Shown here: positions 43,815-53,131 of the stretch, piece by piece
How the letters are laid out: each line of letters starts with the position of its first letter
Numbering within the stretch: the stretch's first letter is position 1
Source: Bog-756 sp963828385
GTDB taxonomy: Bacteria > Actinomycetota > Acidimicrobiia > Acidimicrobiales > RAAP-2
Length of the DNA stretch: 64,000 bases
Direction of reading: 5' to 3'
Assembly (NCBI GenBank): GCA_963828385.1
Contig: CAWHEF010000002.1
Location: forward strand, 2,604,001 to 2,668,000
Made by a program: the position numbers and the translations under genes
The notes under the pieces: generated by a model
Databases searched by the model: none
Seen by the model: only the letters and a program-made list of their open reading frames with translations
Told to the model about the DNA's origin: nothing

Positions 43815-44527
43815 GGCCGTCCCTCCGCGGCTGGCGCCACGTCCGTCCCGTTGCGGAGGGCGAGGAAAAAGTCGCCGGTGCGCGTCAGGTGCGCCTTCAT
43901 CAGACGCTCGGCGCGTTCGCCGTCGCGTGCGAGGAGGGCGGCGACGATCTCGCCATGCTCATCGATCCCCATCGTCGGGTACCGGTCCCCGAGGGTCTCT
44001 GCGGCCTGCACCCGCTCGGCCACGTCGAACGCCGTGGTCGTGGCGATCATGTCGCGGAGCATGGGGCTGTGGGCGGCCCGGTCGATCAGCTCGTGGAGTC
44101 CACGGGTCGTGGCGATCCGGGAGGCGGAGACGCCTTCTGGCCTCGCGCCGGGGCGGGTGCGCTCATGCGCGGCCCGGATGGCGGCGAGCTCCTCGCCGGA
44201 CGCGCACTCCGCAGCCAGGCGGGCGGCGACTCCCCGCAGGGCGGCCTGGATCAGGTTGACCTTCCGCAAGGCGTCCGGGCTCGGAGCGGCCACGGTCATG
44301 GTCCGGCCGTCGCGCCGTTCGATCAGCCGCTCCTGCTCGAGACGGCGGAACGCCTCGCGGATCGGCGTCGGCGACACGCCGAGGACATCGCCGAGCGCCC
44401 GCTCGGTGATGCGCTCGCCCGGCGTGAGCGCCCCGTCCACGATCATCTGGCGCAGCGCACGGTACGCCTGGTCGCTCAAGCTCGGCCCCGTGCTCAGCGG
44501 GGCAGTGACGCACCCGTCAGCGGGCAT
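43811..44527 (-). CDS. GntR-family (FadR/FCD) regulator
   Basis: 238 residues from 44527 (44551 is an alternative start). N-terminal winged helix: LSDQAYRALRQMIVDGALTPGERITERALGDVLGVSPTPIREAFRRLEQERLIERRDGRTMTV; C-terminal FCD helical ligand domain with His in RGLHELIDRAAHSPMLRDMI and the metal-binding His of GIDEHGEIVAALLARD. FCD ligands are usually small organic acids. It sits inside the operon that it probably regulates; its stop codon overlaps the AtuA start. Confidence 0.88.
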   Translation of the reverse strand: MPADGCVTAPLSTGPSLSDQAYRALRQMIVDGALTPGERITERALGDVLGVSPTPIREAFRRLEQERLIERRDGRTMTVAAPSPDALRKVNLIQAALRGVAARLAAECASGEELAAIRAAHERTRPGARPEGVSASRIATTRGLHELIDRAAHSPMLRDMIATTTAFDVAERVQAAETLGDRYPTMGIDEHGEIVAALLARDGERAERLMKAHLTRTGDFFLALRNGTDVAPAAEGRP

Positions 44528-45951
44528 GGACGGCCCCCTCCAACGGGGCATTGGGTGACGCTGCGAGTCTCATGAGTGACCGGACGTCCGAGGCGCCCGG
44601 GAACGAGTGCAACGCCACGGTGAGGTCGCTCACCGCTCCGGTTGGGAGCACCCGGCCTGCGCAGTCCTCGAACTTCTCCCACAGCAGCTCGTCGCTGCCG
44701 AGGAGGCTGGGGTCGGCGCCCGGGTCCACGACCTTCCGGAAGGTCTCGCCGGAGGTCGTGGTCACGGTGACGTCGGCTGCGAAGGAGTTGTCGGGTCCGC
44801 CCGGCACCGCGGCGACGACCGCGACCCGGCGCATCAGGGCCACGGTGGCGGGGTCGAGGTGGGCGTCGCCCTCGAAGTCGGCGAGACCGACCCGACCGTC
44901 GATGAGGGATCGGGCGACGACGTACTGGGCACTGAACTTGCCCGACAGGGCTTCTTGCAGGACGGGACGATCGGTGTGCGGCATCCGCTTGGCGTCGACG
45001 AGCACCCGGACAGAAGCGACTTCGTCTGGGACGAGGTCGTGGGCTGATCGCAGGTCCTGGGCTGCCCGAACGCCTGAATGGGTGCTGGCGCAGCAGGGGT
45101 ACACCTTGATCGGGTTGAACCCCCGATTCACCTCGAGCGGGCCGTCGGGCAGGGCGACAATGGCGTCGCCGTCGTAGCCTCCGACGTCGTTGTACACGTT
45201 CAAGAAACCCTGTGCGGCCTCCATGGCGGACGGGTTGGCGGTGAAGCCGCCCGCCGCCAACCTTGCGGCGAGCAGGCCGTCGCGGACCGCCTGACCGACG
45301 TGGAGGGCCTTGACCATGGTCCCGAAGTTCGCCTTGATACCCGACGCCATGGAGCAGGCGATGGCCAGCGCCAGCGTGGTCCGCTCCGCATCCAGTCCGA
45401 GCAGCCGAGCCCCGGCCGCGGCGACGCCGAGCACCCCGATCGTAGAGGTGGGGTGCCAACCCTTCTCGTAGTGGGTGGTATTGACTCCACGCGACACCCG
45501 GATGATGACCTCGTAGCCAGCGGCGTAGGCGACCGCGGCGTCCTCGAGGGACGCACCGACCTCCTCCCCGAGGGCCAGGACGGCCGGCACCAACAGGGCC
45601 GAGGGGTGCCCCACCATGACGATGTTGCCGTCGTCATAGTCCAGGGCGTGCGCCGCCATCCCATTGAGCATCCCGGCGTCGAGCGCGGCTCAGACGCAAC
45701 GAAGTGCCGAGCACCAGACTCGGTCCCACCGCACCTTCGCCGACGGAGGCGGCGCGGACGATGGTGGCCCCTTCGAAGTCGGACCCCGCCAGGGCGACCC
45801 CGAGGGTGTCGACGACGGCGGTACGGACCAGGTCGAGGCCGTGGTCGTCGATCTGGTCGGCGGTGACAGCCGCAGCCCGGGACCCCAGGAACTCGAGAAT
45901 GGTCGTCGACGTCCGTCCTTGCCTGGTCGCCTCTGCCGTCATGCTCGTCAT
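44517..45951 (-). CDS. MmgE/PrpD-family protein, one frame interruption
   Basis: About 478 residues if repaired, the usual family length. N-terminal part ILEFLGSRAAAVTADQIDDHGLDLVRTAVVDTLGVALAGS and the second part GMLNGMAAHALDYDDGN are in different frames, switching near 45690. Further marks: HPSALLVPAVLALGE, GWHPTSTIGVLGVAAAGARLLGL, KVYPCCASTHSG. PrpD is 2-methylcitrate dehydratase and MmgE is related; other members are aconitate decarboxylase and dehydratases of unknown acids. ATG 45951 has a GGAGAGGAG site, 24 bp after the TauD gene stop. Confidence 0.85.
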
Positions 45952-45974
45952 TTCTCTCCTCTCCCCGACCCGGC

Positions 45975-47036
45975 TCAAAACTCCGAGACCTTGGTCTCGA
46001 AGACGAGTCCGAGGGCGCGGGACGGGAAGCCGCCGCGTACGGCACCGGCAGACTGGTCGCGGTAGATGGCTGACATCGACGGGGCCAGGGGCCGGGTGTG
46101 AGGTGTGGCGAGCCACATGCGCAGCAGGTGACGCTTGCGGTCGGGCTCGGGATGGTCCTCGAACGCGGTGCGGGCGTGGTAGGTGACGTGGTTGTTGAGG
46201 AACTGCATGTCCCCGGGCTCGAACTGCATGGAGTAGTGGTATTCCGGGTCCATCGCCAGCAGGTCAATCGCCGTCATCGCCGCCCGCTGCAATTCAGTCA
46301 GCCGGGGCACGTCAGCGAACTCCTGGGCCGACAGGATATGGGTCTTGATGTAGCGCGAGGCGAAACGCCCGTCGTGGGTCGTGAAGATCGGCTGCTGGTA
46401 GTACGGCAGCTCGCCGACTGGCTCCTGGCCCTTCCAGCTCCAGTAGAACGGCTGCTGCAGGATCTCGTGCAGCTGCGGCCACGTCGCCGCGATCTTGTCC
46501 CGGATGGCCACCGAGCTGGCGAACATGCTCCGGCCCCCGCTCTTCGAGGTGCGCAGCACCATCAACGCCACCACGTCGGAGGTGTCGGTGTGGAACCCGA
46601 GCCACTCCTTCGACATATAGCCCCGGCCCGTCTGCGAGGCGGCGGAGACCTCGTCGCCGAAGTTGCGGACGTCGCCCAGCACGTCACCCTTCTCGCTCTG
46701 GGTCACCGCCGTGCCCAGATGGAGCCCCAGCCCCCAGTAGATGAGTCGCAGCTCGTCCTTGCTGTACCGCTCCACCGGCAAGCCTCGCAGGACGAACAAT
46801 CCGAGGTCCTCCTCCAGGCCCCGGTGCACCAGCTGCAGCGCCTCGACTGCTGCATCCAGCGGGAACGTCCCGCGCCTCAGCGTCTCGATCGTCGCCCCGG
46901 CGGCCTTCGACGCCTCCAGCGCCGCCTCGATGTCGGCGACCTGCTCAGTGGACAGCTCGTGGATCCATCGCCCCGTGTCGGCGGCCAGGTCTGCGGCTTT
47001 CCAAGCGATATCGGTGCTCAAGCTGGTGGCGGTCAT
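45975..47036 (-). CDS. TauD/TfdA-type Fe(II)/2-oxoglutarate dioxygenase
   Basis: 353 residues. The facial triad is visible: HxD in GFHTDTSD (His149, Asp151) and the distal His in FLNNHVTYHARTAF; RHLLRMWL near the C-terminus supplies the 2-oxoglutarate Arg. The group is the 'TauD/TfdA-like' fold common in actinobacterial catabolic loci, hydroxylating an aliphatic or sulfonated substrate using O2 and 2-oxoglutarate. First gene of the operon with PrpD, GntR, AtuA and DUF4387; promoter faces the hydrolase. Confidence 0.88.
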   Translation of the reverse strand: MTATSLSTDIAWKAADLAADTGRWIHELSTEQVADIEAALEASKAAGATIETLRRGTFPLDAAVEALQLVHRGLEEDLGLFVLRGLPVERYSKDELRLIYWGLGLHLGTAVTQSEKGDVLGDVRNFGDEVSAASQTGRGYMSKEWLGFHTDTSDVVALMVLRTSKSGGRSMFASSVAIRDKIAATWPQLHEILQQPFYWSWKGQEPVGELPYYQQPIFTTHDGRFASRYIKTHILSAQEFADVPRLTELQRAAMTAIDLLAMDPEYHYSMQFEPGDMQFLNNHVTYHARTAFEDHPEPDRKRHLLRMWLATPHTRPLAPSMSAIYRDQSAGAVRGGFPSRALGLVFETKVSEF

Positions 47037-47053
47037 GGCGTTTCTCCCTAGGT

Positions 47054-47082
47054 CATTTGCTATAGCATATACCCTATGTCAA
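47054..47082. promoter_or_regulatory. Palindromic operator between TauD operon and hydrolase
   Basis: TGCTATAGCA (47058-47067) is a perfect 10-bp palindrome in the 71-bp divergent gap. On the minus strand TTGACA (47082-47077) is a good -35, and the palindrome lies where the spacer and -10 would be. This is the natural site for the GntR regulator encoded in the operon, and could control both directions. Confidence 0.6.
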
Positions 47083-47107
47083 ACTGCACAAAGGGCTCGG
47101 AGGCCGT

Positions 47108-48151
47108 GTGAGGAAATACCAGGAACAGTTCTTCGTCGGCGGCCGCTACACCGATGACGGCACCGGTGACCACATCATGGTCGGACAGATGCACGTCCGC
47201 CGCCATGGACCTGCAGACGGGACGAAGGTCCCGGTGGTGCTCCTGCATGGCGGTGCGCAGACCGGAGCCCACTGGGAGCAAACCCCCGACGAACGGCCCG
47301 GACTCGCCGCCCTCCTCGCCGCCGCAGGCCGCAGCGTCTTTGTCGCCGACCTCCCCGGGGTCGGCCGGTCCCGCTACCACGCCGACACGCTCGGCCCGCT
47401 CAGTCACTACACCGCAGAGGTGGCCGAGCGCATCTTCACCGCCACCGCCGTACACGGCGGCTGGGCGGGCGCCGAGCTACACACCCAATGGCCAGGCACC
47501 GGCCGGATCGGTGATCCGGCCTTCGACAACTACTACGCCAGCCAGGTCGGCCACCTCACCGCTTTGGACACCCTCGAACCTGCCGTCCGAGCTGCTGGCG
47601 CAGCCCTGCTCGACGCCATCGGCCCATGCCACCTCCTCACCCACTCCCAAGGTGGCCTGCTCAGCTGGCACATCCCCGACGAGCGTCCCGGCATGGTGCG
47701 CAGCCTCGTTGCGCTCGAACCAAAAGGGCCGCCGTACTTCGACATGTCGACCCGCACGGGCGCTCCGCCGCAGCGGCCGTTCGGTCTCACCACGACCCCG
47801 ATGACCTACGATCCACCCCTCGACCCCGCTGCCGATTGCCTACCGTCAGCCGACGATCCAACATCTAGGTACGGCGTGCAACAGGCCGACCCGCCCCGTC
47901 AGCTCCCGCACCTCGCCGATGTCCCAGTACTGGTCGTCACGGCCGAAGCGTCCTACCACACCACGTACGATTACCGGACCGTCCAGTTCCTCCGCGTCGC
48001 CGGTGTCCCCGTCGAGCACGTGGCCCTCGCCGATCACCACATCCATGGCAACGGCCACCTCATGGCCCTCGAGTCCAACAACGAACGCATCGCCGCGCTC
48101 ATTGCCGGTTGGTTCGACACCCAAGACATCCGCGAAGGCCGAGTTGCTTGA
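47108..48151 (+). CDS. Alpha/beta hydrolase
   Basis: 347 residues from GTG 47108. VPVVLLHGGAQTGAHWEQTPD forms the oxyanion strand, Ser180 in LLTHSQGGLLSW is the nucleophile, and the C-terminal HIHGNGHLMALESN contains the catalytic His. A ~60-residue insertion (AVHGGWAGAELHTQWPGTGRIGDPAFDNYYA) forms the lid seen in the esterase group with this 'THSQGG' elbow. It likely opens an ester or lactone to deliver the acid degraded by the divergent operon. No signal peptide. Confidence 0.85.
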   Translation: MRKYQEQFFVGGRYTDDGTGDHIMVGQMHVRRHGPADGTKVPVVLLHGGAQTGAHWEQTPDERPGLAALLAAAGRSVFVADLPGVGRSRYHADTLGPLSHYTAEVAERIFTATAVHGGWAGAELHTQWPGTGRIGDPAFDNYYASQVGHLTALDTLEPAVRAAGAALLDAIGPCHLLTHSQGGLLSWHIPDERPGMVRSLVALEPKGPPYFDMSTRTGAPPQRPFGLTTTPMTYDPPLDPAADCLPSADDPTSRYGVQQADPPRQLPHLADVPVLVVTAEASYHTTYDYRTVQFLRVAGVPVEHVALADHHIHGNGHLMALESNNERIAALIAGWFDTQDIREGRVA

Positions 48152-48330
48152 GACCCGTCGATCGGCCGGCATCCGACAGACGCCTTTCCGGTCGTCCTTT
48201 GGCTGCTCCTGTCAATCGGTCTCCACGAAGGTGACCTGGCCAGTGGGCTGTGCCCCACCCACTCTTCGAGGACGGCCTGCGGCCACGGGCTGGCCAGGCC
48301 GCGGCGGCGGTTGAACTCCTCGACGAAGAC

Positions 48331-48366
48331 TGCGTTGCCGTTCTTCGTTGCGTTGCCGGTCTTCGC
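48331..48366. repeat. Imperfect 18-bp tandem repeat
   Basis: Two adjacent 18-bp units beginning TGCGTTGCCG (48331-48348 and 48349-48366), differing at two positions. They lie in the ~280-bp gap between the hydrolase and the epimerase, in which I see no supported gene. Confidence 0.6.
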
Positions 48367-48429
48367 CGCGCCGCCGACAAGGTGGTCATGGCGGGCGATG
48401 CCTCTCCCTGCTGTCAAGAACCTGCCCGA

Positions 48430-49353
48430 TTACGTCCGGCGGTAATAGTGGTCCTGCTCGAGGTCCTCGAGCAGGCTGGGGCCGGTGGGCTCCCATCCGA
48501 GCAATTCCTGGGTTACGGCGGCGGTGGCGGGGCTGTCCAGGGCCACCAAGTGGCCCAGGAAACTGAAGTGCTCGGCGGCGTCGGCGGGGAGCACTGACAC
48601 CGCCGGGACGCCGAGATGGCGGCCCATCACCTCGGCGATCTCTCGGAAGGGGACACCCTCGTCGCCGACTGCGTGCAGAACCGAGCCGGCAGGGGCGGCC
48701 TCGACGGCCAGGCGGGCGAGGCGGGCGGCGTCGGAACGGTGCACGGCTGGCCAGCGGTTCGTGCCCTCACCCACGTATCCGGACACGTCCCGCTGGCGGG
48801 CGATTCCTACGAGGGTGGCCATAAACCCGTTGTCGCCGTCGCCGTGGACTGTCGGGGGAAAGCGAAGCACCGACGAGCGAACGCCCACGCCCCTCAGGGA
48901 GAGCGCAAGGAGGGCAGTGGCCGATCGGAGCCCGACGGGGTTGGCCCGGGTCCCGGCGTCGGGCACGAGCCCGTCGCCCTCGGTGGCCACCCGACCGGCT
49001 GCGAGCCCGAGCATGCCCGACGCCAACACCAGGGGACGGTCTGATTCGGTCAGGGCCGCCCCCATGGCCTCCACGGCCCGCCGGTCCGCCGCCGCGGCGG
49101 CGGCGAAGTCGCCGCCGAAGGCCACTTCGTGCTGGAACGCCAGGTGGATCACCCCGTCCGAATCGGCGGCCGCCTTTGCCAGGCCGGCAGGGTCGTCGAT
49201 GTTGCCGTAGTTGACCGTGGCGCCGGCCGCTTCTATGACCTGCGCCGAGGCCTCGGAACGGGCCAGGCCGATCACCCGGTGGCCGGCTCCTAGCAACTCG
49301 GCGACGACCGCCGAGCCGATCCAACCCGATGCTCCGGTGACGAAGATTCTCAT
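48430..49353 (-). CDS. Extended SDR / NAD-dependent epimerase-dehydratase-like protein
   Basis: 307 residues. VTGASGWIGSAVV (4-16) binds NAD(P); VIHLAFQH, the ASGMLGLA strand and the RFPPTVHG segment are typical of atypical extended SDRs. The Tyr-x3-Lys of classic epimerases is not seen in its usual place; the region after ASGML lacks a YxxxK, so catalysis may be different or lost. Substrate unknown. ATG 49353, single gene. Confidence 0.85.
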   Translation of the reverse strand: MRIFVTGASGWIGSAVVAELLGAGHRVIGLARSEASAQVIEAAGATVNYGNIDDPAGLAKAAADSDGVIHLAFQHEVAFGGDFAAAAAADRRAVEAMGAALTESDRPLVLASGMLGLAAGRVATEGDGLVPDAGTRANPVGLRSATALLALSLRGVGVRSSVLRFPPTVHGDGDNGFMATLVGIARQRDVSGYVGEGTNRWPAVHRSDAARLARLAVEAAPAGSVLHAVGDEGVPFREIAEVMGRHLGVPAVSVLPADAAEHFSFLGHLVALDSPATAAVTQELLGWEPTGPSLLEDLEQDHYYRRT

Positions 49354-49447
49354 GGTGTGGCCTCCACGCAGCCATTGATGTCAGTAACAGTCATCACCCT
49401 AGGACGTCACCTCACCTGGCGCCCGTCTTGAATCCAGATACTGGCCG

Positions 49448-51219
49448 TCATCGAGACTGAACTGTCGACTGTCCACTCGCCAGGTCGCAGATCACTTCGA
49501 GTCCGCCACCGATCAAGCGCGAAGGACCTCTCTCCGCAGGTAGGTCGGGACATCGAGCGCCCTGTCCTTTGCGAGCACCGGCGTCACTAATCCGCCCGAC
49601 CGCGACTGTGTCTTCTAGAAGGGTGCGTTCCTTTTGCCCAAGTAGCGCGAGGTCGTCGGAGACTAGTGCCATCCCTCCTGACACTCCTACCATCGCGCCC
49701 ACGTCTCTATCTGGGCCGTCGTGAGCCGAGTGTCTTCGGTTCGGAGCAGCAGGCAGTCGGGATCGTTGAGCCACAATCGGCGATGGAATGCGGATCGTCC
49801 AAGCGTGGAGAGCAGGGCATGACGGACCGCCGGGAACATCCCGTCGTAGCCTGCGACCGGAATTTCCGACGGATCGAGCGACCACACGGGTGCGACATCC
49901 TGACCTATCCGCACTGCATCGACTACTCCGGCCACGTGCGAAAGTGGTACACCACAGCCAAGCAGAAAGGCGTCGTCTCCCGCGCCGCGCCGCAAGGCCT
50001 CGAATCCGGCGCGTACTCTTTCGGCCGGCGAGCGCGATGGGTCCGCATAGCGGCCCTCGAATGAAGGGGAATAGGTGAAATCGAGCTTTAGGTAAGTGAA
50101 GCCCGCGTTCACCAGGTCGGCCGCAAGTGCGGCGAGATGATCTTGAACCTCGGTGTGAGTCGTGTCGAGCCCGTACATGAGCCCGCCAAGTCCGCCGCCC
50201 CAGGGCGGATTCAGACATCCCTGGAGGGGTCCGGTGTGCGTGTCTTGTCGGACTAGCCACTCCGGATGGCGGAGAGCGACATCGGAATCAGGAGCGACCA
50301 AGAATGGAGCCAACCACAAGCCGGGCTGATAACCGGCTGAGTATATCTCGTCCGCTAGACCGTCGAGAGACGTCGGAAATCTACTGTTGGTTTGGCGCCA
50401 GTCCCCGATGGTGCGTTGATAACCATCGTCAAGCTGAAAGACGTCGAACGGCCATGACTCCGCCAGCGCCAGATTGTGACGCAAGTCCGTTTCGGTGACG
50501 TCGTGGAAATATTGATACCAACTGCACCATCCGACCAGATACGCCGCATCCTTTCGCGCCTGGGCTTTGGTACCAACGCGGTCCGCCCATCGCGCAAGCT
50601 TGATGGACGCATCACCTGAATCTTCATAACGCACGACTGCGTGAAGCTCGCGAACGTCGCCGGGAGAAAGTGTGGCGCCGCCGAAGAATGCCTCGGCGCG
50701 CAACTGAATTGTTCCTTCGCCTGCAATGCGCACACGGATCGTGCCGTCATGGAGTCCACCGCCATCGAAGCCAACGAGCAAGGGTTGTTCGACGGTAAAG
50801 GCGTTACCATCGACCAGCACAGTGACCCACTCCGAACGAAGCTCGTCGTTGGTAACGGTCCGCTGGTCAGCATGGTGGAGCGCCTGTAGAAATTCGCTGC
50901 CCGCTACACTTGAGGGGTCGACATCTTGACCAAGGGTTGCGACATCGGTCGGTGACCAAGATTGATAGCCGTGACGGAGGAGCTGAACTCGTCCGCGGGT
51001 GTCGGTTAGCTCAGCTACCAGTGTGACCGTGTCGAGAAGAACGGGTCGGTCGTCGGTTACGGACACCGACCACGAAGTATTCACGCCGAACTCGCCGACT
51101 GAGACCTCAACTGGCCCGAGTTCCAAGACGCTCGGTGATCCGTCGTACTGAGCGTCAAAAGCGCGAATGCCGATGGCCGTACGGACTGTTGCTTCGATTC
51201 GCCGTGGTTTGAGACGCAC
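49448..51219 (-). CDS. GH36 alpha-galactosidase, C-terminal frame interruption
   Basis: The main frame covers 510 residues and ends at 49687 after TAQIETWARW; the family continuation VGVSGGMALVSDDLALLGQKERTLLED is in the next frame down to 49448 (one base missing near 49690). Before this: YLVGWCSWYQYFHDVTE, LDDGYQ, GLWLAPFLV, catalytic nucleophile Asp in YLKLDFTYSP and acid/base Asp in VRIGQDVAP. GH36 removes terminal alpha-galactose from melibiose/raffinose-type sugars. No signal peptide. Codon use is less GC-rich than the rest of the window. Downstream of the GH13 gene. Confidence 0.8.
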
Positions 51220-51339
51220 CTCATTGACCGTCCTTTGCAGAAGCTGAGCCCGAACGAGGGGATCCCTATTGATGAGCCACTTGACCTGGTCCGCGATTAG
51301 TGATCCACGGAAATGAGAGCTGTGGCCTGGGAAGTGGGA

Positions 51340-53033
51340 CTAGTTCGACTCAAGCCAGACTGTGGCGTCCGGAACAAGCAACGAGTCCCCGAGATCCTCA
51401 CTAGCCAGGAGCTGCCGACCTGGCGGCATCGGCACCTCATTGTCTCCAAAGTTGGTGACGGACGTCAACCGACCTCGCCGAAATGCGACAATCTCGGCGC
51501 CAAGGTCGAGCCATTCCATTTTGTCGTCCCCATGGTCTCGAGGGTCTTCAATCGCACAAATTTGGCGACGAAGTTCGATTGCCGTCCGGTAGAGCATCAA
51601 GGTAGACGAGGAATCACGTTCTTCGGAGGCAACTGAGGATTGCCCGAACCAAGCAGGCTGTGGCAAATGAGACGGTGCCGAACTGAACCCAAACGAGATC
51701 CCGTCGGACGTCCATGGAAGCGGAACTCGGGCGCCGTCTCGCCCCAGGTTCAGGCCTTCACCGCGAACGAACGTCGGATCTTGTCGGAACTCGTGAGGAA
51801 GGGCTACAACCTCCCGCAGGCCGAGCTCTTCCCCCTGATAGAGATATGCGCTGCCTGGAAGTGCCAACGTCAACAGGATGGCAGCACGGGCGCTGCCGCA
51901 CTCCAAGAATCTCGTCCGCAATACCAAGATCATTCGATCCTCCAAATACTTCCACGGCGTCTTGCGGCAAGCCGTAACGGGTCGCGTGGCGAACGACATC
52001 GTGATTCGAAAGGACCCATGTGCTCGACGAACCGCTTCGCCGAGCGAACCCAATGCTTTCGCTTATGACACGTCTAAAGGTCTCGGCATCCCACTTTGCC
52101 TGAAGAAGATCGAAATTGAACGCCTGACCCAGGGAGGTGGGTTGTGCGTAACGGATCCGACGTTCAACGCTAACCCACGCCTCAGCAACTGCGAACAATG
52201 GTGGATTGTAGGAATCGAAGACAGTGCGCCAATCGCGATAGATCTCGTCGAGCTCGTCACGATCCCACAAGGGGTGCCCACCTGGGGGATAGCCGCCCTC
52301 CCCGGCGGAGCCTGAACCTGTGATCAACTGATCCCACGTGGGAAGCTCGTCTGCAAGCTCTTTGGACAGCAGGAAGGCGGTATCGACGCGAAATCCATCG
52401 ACTCCCCGATCACCCCAGAATTTGAAGTGTCTCCAAGAAATCGGATTGCACCTCGCGATTGCCCCAGTTCCAGTCAGGTTGAGCTTGCGTAAAGAGGTGT
52501 AGGTACCACTGCCCATCCTCGACTTGCGTCCAAGCAGACCCACCGAAGAATGAGGGCCAATCAGATGGCGGTCCATCGCCTTTACCTTCACGAAAGTGAA
52601 AACGGGCACGTTCAGACGACCCGCGTCCCGCCGCCAAGGCGTCTTGAAACCAGCGGTGACGGTCCGAGCAGTGGTTCGGGACGATGTCGATGATCAATCC
52701 GATATCTCGTTCGTAGAGCCTCCTGCTCAATCGATCGAAGGTCGTCAGGTTCCCCAGCGTTGGGTCTACGTCTCGGTAATCGTCGACGTCATACCCCCCG
52801 TCGACCTGCGCCGACGGGTAGAAGGGCGTGAGCCATACGGCATCTATTCCGAGCGCATCGAGATAGTCGATCCGGGAGATGATTCCTTCGAGGTCTCCAA
52901 TCCCGTCACCGTCCGAATCGGCGAAGCTTCGTGGATATATCTCGTACACCACAGCATTCCGCCACCAGTCGGAACCTGATCGGCGCGGCACCGACACTGC
53001 CGGTGCGCTGGTCGATGAGCCAGGTGGACTCAC
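51340..53033 (-). pseudogene. GH13 alpha-glucosidase (oligo-1,6-glucosidase type), two frame interruptions
   Basis: The three parts make one ~550-residue GH13 enzyme: WWRNAVVYEIYPRSFADSDGDGIGDLEGI, region I DIVPNHCSDRH, then (after a shift near 52425) region II GVDGFRVDTAF with the nucleophile Asp, region III FAVAEAW with the acid/base Glu, region IV VLSNHDVVRH, then (shift near 51960) LALPGSAYLYQGEELGL and the C-terminal beta domain. It hydrolyses alpha-glucosidic bonds of small oligosaccharides in the cytoplasm. All catalytic residues are kept, so the breaks may be recent or sequence errors. The start GTG 53033 is uncertain. Confidence 0.78.
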
Positions 53034-53131
53034 GGACCCGTGACCTGGAGGTGGCGGGCCGCTGCCGCCACGTCGGCCCCCCTATTCAGCATCTGGTCAG
53101 CCTTTCTGAGCTTCCCGACGATTTGCTCGTG

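Noticed and set aside
42442..44259. 605-residue open frame on the plus strand
   Set aside because: Antisense shadow of the AtuA and GntR genes, explained by high GC third positions; no family features.
48152..48429. Possible integrase or transposase remnant in the gap before the epimerase
   Set aside because: One frame reads AVFVEEFNRRRGLASPWP, but I could not link it to a transposase family, and it runs into the antisense of the hydrolase.
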